DNA from: Syntrophomonas sp.
GTDB lineage: Bacteria > Bacillota > Syntrophomonadia > Syntrophomonadales > Syntrophomonadaceae
Length of the DNA stretch: 57,336 bases
Assembly (NCBI GenBank): GCA_016841875.1
Contig: JAENYG010000023.1
Location: 1-57,336, forward strand
Reading direction: 5' to 3'
The position numbers were made by a program, and so were the translations under genes. Positions 1 through 8,243 of the stretch are shown piece after piece (position 1 is the stretch's first letter; each line of letters starts with the position of its first letter). The notes under the pieces are model-generated. The model did not search any database. It was not told the origin of the DNA and saw only the letters and a list, made by a program, of their open reading frames with translations.

Positions 1-662
1 ACGATATTATCGCCCTCTGCCAGATCACCTACGGTCTGAGCGCTGCCGCTGATGGCTGCTGTACCAGCGATGGTCAAGGATGCATTTTCATCTGCCGTGG
101 TGGCGGTAATATCTACGCTTTCTACATCATTGGGAATGCTTACTGCATACCCTGTTGTTCCAGCCTCAAAGTCCGGGATCAGCTCATATTCTGCCACACT
201 AAGACTATTTAAGTCGGCATCGCTGCTGATTTCACTATCTGCCGGAGCCGGTTCTTCAATCTCTGCTTCGGCCCTGGTGATAATAATGGTGTAGGTCTTA
301 ACTGTAGTACCATCTTCGGCGGTTACCACTACAGCTGCTTCGTTATCCCCCACATCCAGGTTATCCACTGTCTGTCCTTCACCACTGGAGACCTCATTTC
401 CATTTATCTCCAGGGTGGCATTTGTATCTGCCGTGGTGGCAAATATCTCTACACCGTATACTTCACTGGATACACTGACTGTGTAATCAGTAATTGATAC
501 GTCAAAGGCTGGGTCCAGCTCGTATCCTAGCACTTCCAGACCGCTTAAGTCGGCATTGCTGCTGGCTGTTAGCTCTGATGTTTCACCGGCTATTCCAGCA
601 GGTATGCACATGAAAAGCATCATAAGACAAATTAATATCGACCATGTTTTTCTCATTTCCAT
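1..662 (-). CDS. exported cadherin-like beta-sandwich surface protein (3' end outside window)
   Basis: The minus-strand frame is open from an ATG at 662 to the window edge, so only the first ~220 residues are visible. A short signal peptide (start MEMRKTW, then a hydrophobic core ending near IPAGIAG) is followed by at least two copies of a ~95-residue module with the pattern ADLSGLEVLGYELDPAF ... YTVSVSS ... AED/GTTVKTYTIIITR. That pattern is typical of the cadherin-like beta-sandwich domain (PF12733). The start at 662 is preferred over 656 because AAAGGAGAG lies a few bases upstream of it. It sits 71 bp behind the 933-residue SLH gene on the same strand and is probably the last visible gene of that surface-protein operon. 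A role as a cell-wall or S-layer adhesin/scaffold is inferred only from domain type. Confidence 0.75.
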   Translation of the reverse strand, partial: MEMRKTWSILICLMMLFMCIPAGIAGETSELTASSNADLSGLEVLGYELDPAFDVSITDYTVSVSSEVYGVEIFATTADTNATLEINGNEVSSGEGQTVDNLDVGDNEAAVVVTAEDGTTVKTYTIIITRAEAEIEEPAPADSEISSDADLNSLSVAEYELIPDFEAGTTGYAVSIPNDVESVDITATTADENASLTIAGTAAISGSAQTVGDLAEGDNI

Positions 663-732
663 CTATTCTCTCCTTTCCTCCCCTTAAGTCACCCTTTTAT
701 CCACTCGGTGGAATCCTGGGACTACCAGGATT

Positions 733-3534
733 TTACTTAACTTCGATAAAGTTTATATACTCTAAGAAACGTTTTAACATGACTGCACTCTGAGCCCGGT
801 CAGCATTGGTTCGAGGAGAAAAATCACCATTAGACATACCATTGATGATTCCGGCCTTGGCTGCCAGTGCCACATTTTTTTCGGCCCAAGGAGATATTGA
901 CTGTTGGTCTCCAAACCTGGCCAGATATGTTTCTTGTTCAGCATCAGACAGGTTGTTTTCTATCCCTGCCACGCGCGCGGCTCTGACTATCATTACTGCT
1001 ATTTCCTCGCGGGTTATATTATTAGTTGGTTTAAACAGCTGTCCATCATAACCGGTAATAATATTTTCCGCTACCGCAGTTGCTACGGCGCCAGCATACC
1101 AGGCATTAACATCAACGTCTTTAAATTGTCCTTCTTGTAAAACTCCTTCTTCTAACCCCAGTGCTCTCACCAAGAGGGTGGCAAATTCTGCCCGCGTTAT
1201 ACTGCAATTAGGTTCGAAGGAATTAGCACTTTTACCATTGACCAGCATTTTGGAACTGAGTAGTTCAATATCATTCTTAGCCCAGCTATTCTGGATATCA
1301 GCAAAAGTCTTGCTCGATTGCAATACCGTGTACAGGCTATTGCTCCGGCTGAATATGGCTGCATATTCTTTCCCATCCAAGGTCTCAAAGAGTGTAGGTA
1401 ATGGCAGGAATTTACCGCCGGCTTCATTCCAAACTACGCCTACCGCCTGCCTTGGATTAGCAGCTTTGTTCAGCACCAGGTCTCGCTCTACATATGCACC
1501 GCCAAAATAGCTGTACTCTATTTTTCCTCCGCCAGGTGCTGTAACTTCTACTGTGAATTGGATAGGGTCGGCCAGCATCTGCTGTCCGGGCTGGAGTTGC
1601 CCCATCAAATCATTCCTGTCTTCCTCGCTCGCCCGTGAAATCACTATGCTTAAAGTGAGCTCTTCCAATTTCACCCCTAGACGGGCAGCAGCTTCTTCAA
1701 GGTTTATAGTGTCTAACGGCAGAGTATACTTTCCTATTAGGGTATCTATTCCTAGAGGCATTCCCTTTTCTTTTGCTTTTTGCAATACAGTCGCGGGAAT
1801 TTGAACTCGTACTTCATCAGCATTAGCGGTTGATATGACCGTTACCCTGCTGCCCGCAACTCCATTTTCAATATCACTTAAAGCACCTTCTTGCACCACA
1901 ATTTGCTCTCCGGTGCGGCTATTATCAAGGCTTAATAACTCCCGCCTCAGATTAGTCTCGCTTATTGGCAGCATCGTTAATGCTGATGAGGGCGTAACCT
2001 GTGGTACGGATACGGGTTCTGGAATTGGAGCTCCGCCACCTCCAGGAAGGTTAGCACCAACCGTGAAGGTTAAGCTCATAACATCACTATTGTATTGGCC
2101 TCTGCCTATGGCTAAAGCCTTTATTGTGGTTGTTCCGGTTATTTCAACCGGCTCCTCCACGCCCTGTTCCGGTCCACATCCATGTAGATTGAATATATCG
2201 CTGTCCATATCCGGAGTGCTGCCATCGGTAGTGTAATAAATTCTAGGCACCGCACTGCTGTGTTTGAGATATATCAGGGACCCGCTGGGTACTGGACCAC
2301 CCTGGGTGGCAACTTTTATTTTGGAATCCGGGGTTACGATTAAGGCCGTGGGACAATCCCACTCATCCGGATCATCTGTGCTTACAGTTATCACGCTCAG
2401 CTTCTTGGCAAAATACAAAAGGGTTTGATCAGTTTCAGCTCGCTGACCATAAACCAGTACCGGTATATCATCATCCGTCATATCGTCATAATCAGACGAT
2501 CCTTCCGCCCGCAATAAGGCTATGATCGGCTCTACCCTGGTCTTTTCCGGGAATATATAACGGGGTTGTGCAAATAGCTCATACATTGTGAATTCGACAT
2601 CAAAGGTATCAGTAGCCTGGAATTCGATTAGCTTGGCTTTACTCCAATTTATACCTGCTTGGTTCAACAAGGTTTTCAGTGGCACACCTTCAACTGCCAT
2701 ATCTAAATCTTGCGGCCGGTCACTGGTCACAGATAATACGGTTCTGGTCTGCTTCATATTTTGAAGATCCTCCAATGAATAAGAAACAGGGTTAGATACT
2801 CCATTACCATTAATGGTTAGAAAATCCCCGCTGTCTCCTCCACCAGAGCCACCACCACCAGGACTCCCTGATGAATTAACAATAAACTTGCTGGTCTGGG
2901 CAGCAGTCATTCCATACCCGGTGATGTAAATAGTATATTCACCTGCAGCTGCATCTTGGGATAAAGTAAACCCGCAGGTAAAGCTGTTGTTTTCTATAGT
3001 CGGCTGGGTTACATAAACTCGTCCATTGTCACTGTTACGTACGCATATAGCCAGATAATTTATGTTTTCAGCCGTACCAGCTATTTCCACCACGTCTCCA
3101 GCATCAAATTCCTCATCTGCCGACGGCGTTACGATATCCACAACCACTTTGAGGTCACTTATCAGAATAATCCGTTTTTTAACTTCGGAGAGTCCCAATC
3201 CGCTAAGTGAGATGGTATATTCCCCTTCAGCTGCATTGGAATCCAGGGTAAAGCTGGTGGTAAAAATACCGTCATTTACCTGAGGCTGGGCTGTAAATAC
3301 CAGACTATCCTGCTCACTTCTTACTGTTATCGAAACTTCTGCCAGTCCCTGAGCGGTACCGCTGATCTCAACCATACTTCCCAGTCCAAACACCTGACGG
3401 GAAGTGGGCGAGGTAAAGTCGGCCTGGATATCATTCGCAGCAGTGGCAGACAGATTAATACCTAACATAGTTAACGATATGGCCAGCACCATAAAGATGC
3501 TCAGTAATTTCCTCTTATTTCGATGTATCTTCAT
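733..3534 (-). CDS. SLH-domain surface protein with pterin-oxidoreductase-like and chitobiase-C-like domains
   Basis: 933 residues. A Sec signal peptide (residues ~1-33) is followed by two ~90-residue Ig-like repeats that share FTSPTSRQVF/IVTPSADEEF and GEYTI signatures, then a Gly/Ser-rich linker near 220. Residues ~235-400 resemble the oxidoreductase molybdopterin-binding fold (GVPLKTLLNQAG), but the loop that carries the Mo-ligating Cys in real enzymes has no Cys here. A chitobiase/hexosaminidase C-terminal type motif (IYYTTDGSTPD) follows near 435. The last ~180 residues hold three SLH repeats (FADIQNSWAKNDIELL; WYAGAVATAVAENIITGY; ISPWAEKNVALAAKAGIING) that should anchor it to secondary cell-wall polymer. 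The start has AAGGGAG seven bases upstream. It lies 39 bp behind the 557-residue gene, which carries the same two domain types, so an operon is likely. Confidence 0.85.
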   Translation of the reverse strand: MKIHRNKRKLLSIFMVLAISLTMLGINLSATAANDIQADFTSPTSRQVFGLGSMVEISGTAQGLAEVSITVRSEQDSLVFTAQPQVNDGIFTTSFTLDSNAAEGEYTISLSGLGLSEVKKRIILISDLKVVVDIVTPSADEEFDAGDVVEIAGTAENINYLAICVRNSDNGRVYVTQPTIENNSFTCGFTLSQDAAAGEYTIYITGYGMTAAQTSKFIVNSSGSPGGGGSGGGDSGDFLTINGNGVSNPVSYSLEDLQNMKQTRTVLSVTSDRPQDLDMAVEGVPLKTLLNQAGINWSKAKLIEFQATDTFDVEFTMYELFAQPRYIFPEKTRVEPIIALLRAEGSSDYDDMTDDDIPVLVYGQRAETDQTLLYFAKKLSVITVSTDDPDEWDCPTALIVTPDSKIKVATQGGPVPSGSLIYLKHSSAVPRIYYTTDGSTPDMDSDIFNLHGCGPEQGVEEPVEITGTTTIKALAIGRGQYNSDVMSLTFTVGANLPGGGGAPIPEPVSVPQVTPSSALTMLPISETNLRRELLSLDNSRTGEQIVVQEGALSDIENGVAGSRVTVISTANADEVRVQIPATVLQKAKEKGMPLGIDTLIGKYTLPLDTINLEEAAARLGVKLEELTLSIVISRASEEDRNDLMGQLQPGQQMLADPIQFTVEVTAPGGGKIEYSYFGGAYVERDLVLNKAANPRQAVGVVWNEAGGKFLPLPTLFETLDGKEYAAIFSRSNSLYTVLQSSKTFADIQNSWAKNDIELLSSKMLVNGKSANSFEPNCSITRAEFATLLVRALGLEEGVLQEGQFKDVDVNAWYAGAVATAVAENIITGYDGQLFKPTNNITREEIAVMIVRAARVAGIENNLSDAEQETYLARFGDQQSISPWAEKNVALAAKAGIINGMSNGDFSPRTNADRAQSAVMLKRFLEYINFIEVK

Positions 3535-3573
3535 TTGTATTCTCCCTTCTTCACCATAGAGGCAGACCGATTA

Positions 3574-5247
3574 CTACTCCTCGATATCAAAGTTCAAGGT
3601 GTGATCGTCACTCCCCAATGGGTGATTATTGATGAAATTTTCCCAGACGAAAACGTCAACATATGCGGTTCCGCTCAGATCGTGGGGCAGGGTAAATTCA
3701 GCCCTTACTTTACCTCCATTCACATCTACTACCGTTTGGGCAGCTGTGCAAGCTATTACCTGGCCCCCGCTCATCATGCCAGCATCAGTTCCACCGCGCA
3801 CCTGGATTATCAATAAAGCATTTTTAATTGCATTTACTGCATTTACGGTATCGACTTCAATACAATATCCTCCCCCAGGAGCCACCGAAGTTATTGATGA
3901 ACCATTATAATCCAGCAGCTGCACATCACTGATGGTAATCTCATCATCCACATTAACCAGTTCAATGGCATTCACATACTTTAAGCGATTAAGACTTACA
4001 TCGCCATCATCAAGGCTGCGTAATATTTGAATTTTTACAGTTTCATCTCCCGATACATCAGATAGTTCTGCTCCATTTACTTCATAAGCCAGCAAACACT
4101 GCTGGTCTCTTATGTCCTGCACCGTGCCGCCGGCGAATTCTTCACCGGTGACAGCAATGAAATTAACTTCCCAGTTGCTGGCGGCGCCAAGATCATCGAG
4201 CAGGGTGCTGAGCAGCACTCCGGTAGCATTAACAGACACCGACTGCCCATTATCCAGGCATTGATAATTCCCCTGGGCCGGGGTCATCGCTTTCAAAGTT
4301 TCCACAGTATATTCAGTATCAATACCAGCGCCTTGCACTGTGCAGGCTAACGACCCCAGGTCATAGTTGAAAGTAATGACATCACTATCCAGTTTTCCCA
4401 GACCGACAGCCCGGGCCTTGATTGTGACCGGTCCATCAATCGGTATAGGTTTATTAAACCAGGGCCGAAAAGTTGGGTAACTGATATTGTATATATTGCT
4501 ATGTACAGTGGGTTCGCTCCCATCCAGGGTGTAATATATCTTGGTGTGCCATAGGGAACCGTCCCCGTACTGCAGTTCTACTTCAGTACCCGGGATTACT
4601 GAACCTGAGTCAGGATAAGCATCAGGAGTATCCCACTGGGTCGGTTCTTCACAAGTTACTTCGATCGTACCCCCATCGAGAATCGGACTGAACTGCTCCC
4701 CGTTGCAGGCAGTCGGTTCCAGAGGGTCCCACTGACCGTAAATTAGTTTCCCATTTTTCATATCAGCAATCATAGTAGGAACTTCTACAGCTCCTTCCCA
4801 TCCCCGGCCTTCCGGGGGCCAAACCGAACAGTCACTGCCATCTTCTCCCTCGGGAAAATAATATCGCGGCTCGTCCAATAGGTCTCTTCGGGTATGGTAG
4901 CTGTACGACATATCAGCCCCTTTGATCTTGATCATGGTGGCTTCATCTTTGATCCCCCCGGCCAGATCAAGAAGGGTTTGCAACGTAACTCCGGTGGTAT
5001 CCTTAAAAATCTGCAGAGATGGATAGAAATTATATCCCGAATAATCATGGGTTTCATGCGGCAGGGCTTCATATTCTGCCGCGGTAAGCTGTACCGTTTT
5101 TTCTACTCCGTCACCTTTTATGGTTAATATTATCTCATCTTCGGCTAACACTGCTGGTGCTGCGATGGCCAGAAAGCTGAAAATTATACTCAAGGCCACT
5201 AAACCAGCCAGCAGTTTGTTAAAACTGAAATTACTGAATTTTATCAT
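3574..5247 (-). CDS. secreted protein with two pterin-oxidoreductase-like domains and a chitobiase-C-like domain
   Basis: 557 residues with a Sec signal peptide (cleavage near VLAEDE) and no SLH repeats. Residues ~36-200 and ~300-425 each resemble the fold of the sulfite-oxidase/YedY molybdopterin domain: TTGVTLQTLLDLAG in the first, ATGVLLSTLLDDLG and AYEVNGAEL in the second. The second copy keeps a Cys (GNYQCLDNGQ) just before the GV-L-LL motif, where Mo-ligating Cys sits in the enzyme family; the first copy does not. Between them lies a chitobiase-C-like segment (IYYTLDGSEPT, ~245). There is no twin-arginine signal, so folded export with Moco loaded is unlikely, and a non-catalytic or ligand-binding role is equally possible. 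AAGGTGG precedes the ATG. The gene is 32 bp behind the 342-residue SLH gene and shares domains with the next gene downstream. Confidence 0.82.
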   Translation of the reverse strand: MIKFSNFSFNKLLAGLVALSIIFSFLAIAAPAVLAEDEIILTIKGDGVEKTVQLTAAEYEALPHETHDYSGYNFYPSLQIFKDTTGVTLQTLLDLAGGIKDEATMIKIKGADMSYSYHTRRDLLDEPRYYFPEGEDGSDCSVWPPEGRGWEGAVEVPTMIADMKNGKLIYGQWDPLEPTACNGEQFSPILDGGTIEVTCEEPTQWDTPDAYPDSGSVIPGTEVELQYGDGSLWHTKIYYTLDGSEPTVHSNIYNISYPTFRPWFNKPIPIDGPVTIKARAVGLGKLDSDVITFNYDLGSLACTVQGAGIDTEYTVETLKAMTPAQGNYQCLDNGQSVSVNATGVLLSTLLDDLGAASNWEVNFIAVTGEEFAGGTVQDIRDQQCLLAYEVNGAELSDVSGDETVKIQILRSLDDGDVSLNRLKYVNAIELVNVDDEITISDVQLLDYNGSSITSVAPGGGYCIEVDTVNAVNAIKNALLIIQVRGGTDAGMMSGGQVIACTAAQTVVDVNGGKVRAEFTLPHDLSGTAYVDVFVWENFINNHPLGSDDHTLNFDIEE

Positions 5248-5279
5248 TGCTGTCCACCTTCCTAATAAAATTTCAAGTT

Positions 5280-6308
5280 CTACCTGGAGTTAAGCGTGTT
5301 CATGATGAGTGTGACCGCTTCACCCCGGGTTGCATATTTCAGCGGATGAATAGTGTTATCAGAATATCCCTGCATGAGCCCTTCCCGAGTCATAGTTGCG
5401 ATTGCTTCCCGGGCCCAAACGGATATATCAGCACTGTCATCAAAGTTAATCTCTCCTATACCTCCTTCCAGTCCAGCTGCTCTGACTATCATCACCGCCA
5501 TCTGTTCTCGAGTAACAGGATCATTCGGTCCAAAAGTATCAGCATCATATCCATTGGCCACCCCACTGGCTACCGCTGCGGCAATGTGATTCCGGGCCCA
5601 GTGATTTACTGTATCCTGGAAAGTAATATTACCCTGTTGATTCAGGCTAAAAGCCTTCACCAGTACGGCAGCAAATTCGGCTCTGCTGATAGTATTATCA
5701 GGCTTGAAACTGCCGTCGGGATAACCATTTATTGCTCCCAGAGCCACCAGTTGGTTGATGCTGCTGATAGCCCAGTGACCGTTGGTATCATTGAATTTCT
5801 GCGACCCGGTAGATGTTGTGGCACCAGGTTCACTGTTTCCGGTAACCGCTTCGGGGTTAGGGCTTACTCCCCCTCCGCCACCGCCGCCGGTGGCAGGACT
5901 TGATCCCCCGGGTGTATTTCCGCCGCCAGGCTGAACTGATGGGCTGTCCTTGCTCACCCCGAAAGTAAATTCAAGGGGTGCACCTAAACCTTCTGCCCCG
6001 ATCTTTATGGTATAGGTACCTTCTAAAGCATCGCTATTAAGCTGAAATCCAGTCGTAAAAGCACCGTTTAATACAGACGGCTGTGCTACATAGGCTATAC
6101 TTCCTTTAGAGTTAAACACTATCAGCGACACCTGCTGTACGTTTTCTGCCTGCCCGCTGATTTCAACATCGTCTCCCGGGCTGAAGGTCTGTGAAGAAGC
6201 TGGTGAATCCAGGCTTACTGATACTTCAATATCTTCAGCAACACAGATCCCGGTAAAAAGTAGACAAATAATTGATACTATAACTGAAACCGTAAATATC
6301 TTTTTCAC
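5280..6308 (-). CDS. small SLH-domain cell-surface protein with one Ig-like domain
   Basis: 342 residues from a GTG start with GGAG five bases upstream. A signal peptide ends near ICVAED. Residues ~27-125 form one Ig-like module homologous to the repeats of the 933-residue protein (SLDSPASSQTFSPGDDVEISGQ and GTYTIKIGAEGLG). A Pro/Gly-rich linker with a run of glycines follows, and then three SLH repeats fill residues ~165-342 (GHWAISSINQLVALGAINGY; HWARNHIAAAVASGVANGY; SVWAREAIATMTREGLMQGY). It is the first gene after the array of minus-strand riboswitch-like RNAs and terminators, whose nearest terminator ends about 165 bp upstream, so it should be the promoter-proximal gene of this surface operon. 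Its ligand is unknown. Confidence 0.88.
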   Translation of the reverse strand: MKKIFTVSVIVSIICLLFTGICVAEDIEVSVSLDSPASSQTFSPGDDVEISGQAENVQQVSLIVFNSKGSIAYVAQPSVLNGAFTTGFQLNSDALEGTYTIKIGAEGLGAPLEFTFGVSKDSPSVQPGGGNTPGGSSPATGGGGGGGVSPNPEAVTGNSEPGATTSTGSQKFNDTNGHWAISSINQLVALGAINGYPDGSFKPDNTISRAEFAAVLVKAFSLNQQGNITFQDTVNHWARNHIAAAVASGVANGYDADTFGPNDPVTREQMAVMIVRAAGLEGGIGEINFDDSADISVWAREAIATMTREGLMQGYSDNTIHPLKYATRGEAVTLIMNTLNSR

Positions 6309-6471
6309 TCTATCTCCATCCTTTCCCCATATTTTTAAATGCTTTCCTGTGCTAATGCCCTATCCTCCTCCTTTAACCTTCAAATACCCCAACGTATAAT
6401 ACTGAACCTTGCGGTGAATATGATAATATTTAATCCTCTACCCTCCCTGTTTTCTATTGCTATCCATAAAC

Positions 6472-6507
6472 AAAAAACATCCGCCTGAAGGGATACAGGC
6501 AGATGTT
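6472..6507 (-). terminator. intrinsic terminator after aptamer copy A
   Basis: On the minus strand AACATCTGCCTG and CAGGCGGATGTT form a 12-bp stem (one G-U) around an 8-nt loop, followed at once by six T. It lies directly downstream of aptamer copy A and ~165 bp before the first surface gene, as expected of the expression platform of a transcription-terminating riboswitch. Confidence 0.85.
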
Positions 6508-6520
6508 AACAATCATTCCT

Positions 6521-6630
6521 GATACTCCTTTCCAAATGCGGGAGGCAGCAAAATTTCTCTTACCACCCTCGGGTTTTTGCCCTGGCTGCTAAACCATAGA
6601 TAAATCTTTAGGGTTAACAACTCGGAGTTA
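6521..6630 (-). ncRNA. Moco/Tuco-type riboswitch aptamer, copy A
   Basis: Read on the minus strand. A closing stem ACTCC/GGAGT brackets the element. Inside are a helix with the 11-nt tetraloop-receptor-like halves CCTAAAG and TATGG, a short GGG/CCC hairpin, a helix capped by a GAAA tetraloop (GGTAAGA-GAAA-TTTTGCT), and the conserved 3' segment CCTCCCGCATTTGGAAAGGA. GAAA loop plus receptor, and the presence of the same RNA before the modABC-like operon, point to the molybdenum/tungsten cofactor riboswitch class (RF01055 as I recall it). No covariance model was run. It precedes SLH and pterin-oxidoreductase-like surface genes. Confidence 0.75.
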
Positions 6631-6787
6631 TTATGCTTTTTTTCAAGTAACACACTAATAGATATAAGGTTAGTGCTTTTTATCATGCAACGGTTTTGAT
6701 AAGTATAATACTTGGTGTAGTGCAGTGATTTAGTATATTTTTTTATGTATGGTTTTATTTATCTCCTTCGGTCGTTGGGTTACACAC

Positions 6788-6827
6788 AAAAACCTTCTGC
6801 CAGAAACGGGTACAGGCAGAAGGTTTT
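6788..6827 (-). terminator. intrinsic terminator after aptamer copy B
   Basis: On the minus strand AAAACCTTCTGCC pairs with GGCAGAAGGTTTT over a 13-nt loop and runs into a T tract. It is immediately downstream of aptamer copy B, the same arrangement as in copies A and C. Confidence 0.85.
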
Positions 6828-6836
6828 AACTATCCT

Positions 6837-6946
6837 GATACTCCTTTCCAAATGCGGGAGGCAGTAAAATTTCTCTTACCACCCTCGGGTTTTTGCCCTG
6901 GCGGCTAAACCATAGATAAATCCTTAGGTTTAACAACTCGGAGTTA
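6837..6946 (-). ncRNA. Moco/Tuco-type riboswitch aptamer, copy B
   Basis: Nearly the same sequence as copies A and C, with the CTCCGAG 5' segment, receptor-like TATGG, GAAA-capped hairpin and GGAAAGGAGTATC 3' segment all present on the minus strand. Differences from A and C fall mostly in loops and in the G/A of the small hairpin (GCCGCC, GCAGCC and GCAGTC variants). The ~170-bp spacer between copies is also homologous, so the whole aptamer-terminator-spacer unit was duplicated. Confidence 0.75.
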
Positions 6947-7091
6947 TTATTCTTTTTTTAGTTGAGTTTTCAGCATAAGGTTAGTGCTTCATATCGTGCA
7001 GTAACCTTGGATAAGTATTATATGTAGTGTAGTGTGACGTTTTTGGGTATGTTTTTTATGTATAGTTTTATTCATCTCATTTGGTCAAAAC

Positions 7092-7132
7092 AAAAAACTT
7101 CTGCCAGAAACGGGTACAGGCAGAAGGTTTTA
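7092..7132 (-). terminator. intrinsic terminator after aptamer copy C
   Basis: On the minus strand AAAACCTTCTGCC pairs with GGCAGAAGTTTTTT, with the T tract forming part of the lower stem. It follows aptamer copy C directly. Confidence 0.82.
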
Positions 7133-7140
7133 GCTATCCT

Positions 7141-7250
7141 GATACTCCTTTCCAAATGCGGGAGGCAGTAAAATTTCTCTTACCACCCTCGGGTTTTTGC
7201 CCTGACTGCTAAACCATAGATAAATCCTTAGGCTTAACAGCTCGGAGTTA
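7141..7250 (-). ncRNA. Moco/Tuco-type riboswitch aptamer, copy C
   Basis: Third near-identical minus-strand copy. It has CTCCGAG at the 5' side, CCTAAGG and TATGG receptor halves, a GAAA-capped helix and the CCTCCCGCATTTGGAAAGGA segment. Copies A, B and C start 316 and 304 bp apart. Confidence 0.75.
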
Positions 7251-7314
7251 TTATTCATTTCGATGTTCTAGAGTCAGGTCCGACCCCTAAATATGCTTAA
7301 ATATGTCCATAAAC

Positions 7315-7354
7315 AAAAAACTCCTGCCTGGAAAGATCTACAGTCAGAAGTTTT
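7315..7354 (-). terminator. intrinsic terminator after decayed copy D
   Basis: Minus strand: AAAACTTCTGACTG pairs with CAGGCAGGAGTTTT (one mismatch, one G-U) and is followed by TTG. It has the same position and related sequence as the terminators of copies A to C. Confidence 0.7.
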
Positions 7355-7366
7355 ATATAATATATT

Positions 7367-7474
7367 GGTACTCCCTATTCTGGCAGGGAATTTTCTTTCT
7401 CTACCATTCTATATGAAAATACCCTGACTACAATCCCCAAACTATATCTCTCGATTAATATTCTGCTCTGAGCG
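7367..7474 (-). ncRNA. diverged Moco/Tuco-type aptamer, copy D
   Basis: On the minus strand this promoter-proximal element keeps GCTCAGAGC at the 5' side, ATAGAATGG in the receptor position, GAGAAAG in the tetraloop position and GGGAGTACC at the 3' side. The CCTCCCGCATTTGGAAAGG core is changed to CCCTGCCAGAATAGGGAG. It may be a decaying copy or a variant with altered ligand preference. It retains its own terminator. Confidence 0.45.
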
Positions 7475-7870
7475 AAATTTTTCCGTATACTACGTAAATC
7501 AATCAGAAGTTAATCTTTTTTGTTATATTGGTTATATTTACATATTCCACTTTGATTTCCAAATATCCTTTAATATACGGGAATTTTAAGGATTTTTTTC
7601 CCATAGTTCTATAGGGCTTATAGCTCTCTCAATATAAATCTCAAGTCCCAGCTTTCAGATATTATAGCTCATTTATCCCATTTATCATTTACAATCTATC
7701 TTCTAAATAAATACAAATAATACATTTTAAAGTTGTTATTTTGTCTTATTTTTAGTTTTATGGCAATATTCTGTTTTATTGTGAAAATTTTTACATTAAT
7801 TTATTTACAATTCCAATCGAGTGCGTTATCTTAATTATTAGGATTACCATAATAAAGTTAACAAAATATT
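7475..7870. promoter_or_regulatory. AT-rich divergent promoter region between the two riboswitch arrays
   Basis: About 400 bp with no credible ORF. On the plus strand TTTACA (7804-7809) and TATCTT (7827-7832), 17 bp apart, form a plausible sigma-A promoter ending ~30 bp before aptamer E. The minus-strand promoter for copies D to A must lie here too, but I could not pick one hexamer pair with confidence. The remainder is AT-rich filler. Confidence 0.5.
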
Positions 7871-7983
7871 CACCTCCGAGCCTTTTTGCCTACGGGATTC
7901 TATGGCAACCTGGCCTGAGCTTACAGCTCACGGGCTGTAGGAGAAATCCTGCAACCTCCCGCATTTGGAAAGGAGTACCAGGA
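7871..7983 (+). ncRNA. Moco/Tuco-type riboswitch aptamer, copy E (modABC leader)
   Basis: Plus strand. CTCC (7873-) pairs with GGAG of GGAGTACC. A GCC...GGC helix carries the CCTA/CTATGG receptor-like halves, a TGAGC/GCTCA hairpin follows, and the helix TGTAGGA-GAAA-TCCTGCA is a perfect GAAA-capped stem. The CCTCCCGCATTTGGAAAGGAGTACC-type 3' segment matches the minus-strand copies base for base over most of its length. Being in front of a molybdate/tungstate transporter supports a Moco or Tuco ligand. Confidence 0.8.
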
Positions 7984-7997
7984 AGAATTTGTTTTGC

Positions 7998-8035
7998 AAT
8001 GCTTCTGTGCTCTTTTGCGTGCAGAAGTATTTTTT
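7998..8035 (+). terminator. intrinsic terminator after aptamer copy E
   Basis: ATGCTTCTG pairs with CAGAAGTAT (one G-U), and the stem is followed by a T tract. It lies 15 nt after the aptamer. Confidence 0.85.
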
Positions 8036-8117
8036 ATTTTCTTTCTAATGCGCCTAACGAAGTGCATGAATAATTATTGCTTAATCTGGCTTGAAAATAT
8101 ATATAAACTGAATATTC

Positions 8118-8226
8118 AACTCCGAGCCTTTTTGCCTACGGGATTCTATGGCAATCTGGCCTGAGCTTTCAGCTCACGGGCTGTGGGAGAAATCCTGCAA
8201 CCTCCCCTATTTGGAAAGGAGTACCA
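8118..8226 (+). ncRNA. Moco/Tuco-type riboswitch aptamer, copy F (modABC leader)
   Basis: Second plus-strand copy, 247 bp after copy E. It has the same CTCCGAGCC start, CTATGG, TGAGC/GCTCA hairpin, GAAA-capped helix and GGAAAGGAGTACC end. The few differences from copy E (for example CCTCCCCTATTT for CCTCCCGCATTT) are mostly in single-stranded positions. Two switches in series would give a steeper or more complete shut-off of modABC. Confidence 0.8.
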
Positions 8227-8243
8227 GGAAGAATTTGTTTGCA

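Noticed and set aside
6472-7354. Regularly spaced repeats suggesting a CRISPR array
   Set aside because: Only four units of ~110 nt spaced 226-316 bp apart, with homologous spacers and terminators; no short direct repeats or cas genes.
6521-8226. c-di-GMP-I (GEMM) riboswitch interpretation
   Set aside because: Also has a GAAA loop and receptor, but the hallmark ACGCAAAGC segment is absent in all copies, and the neighbours are molybdate/tungstate transport genes.
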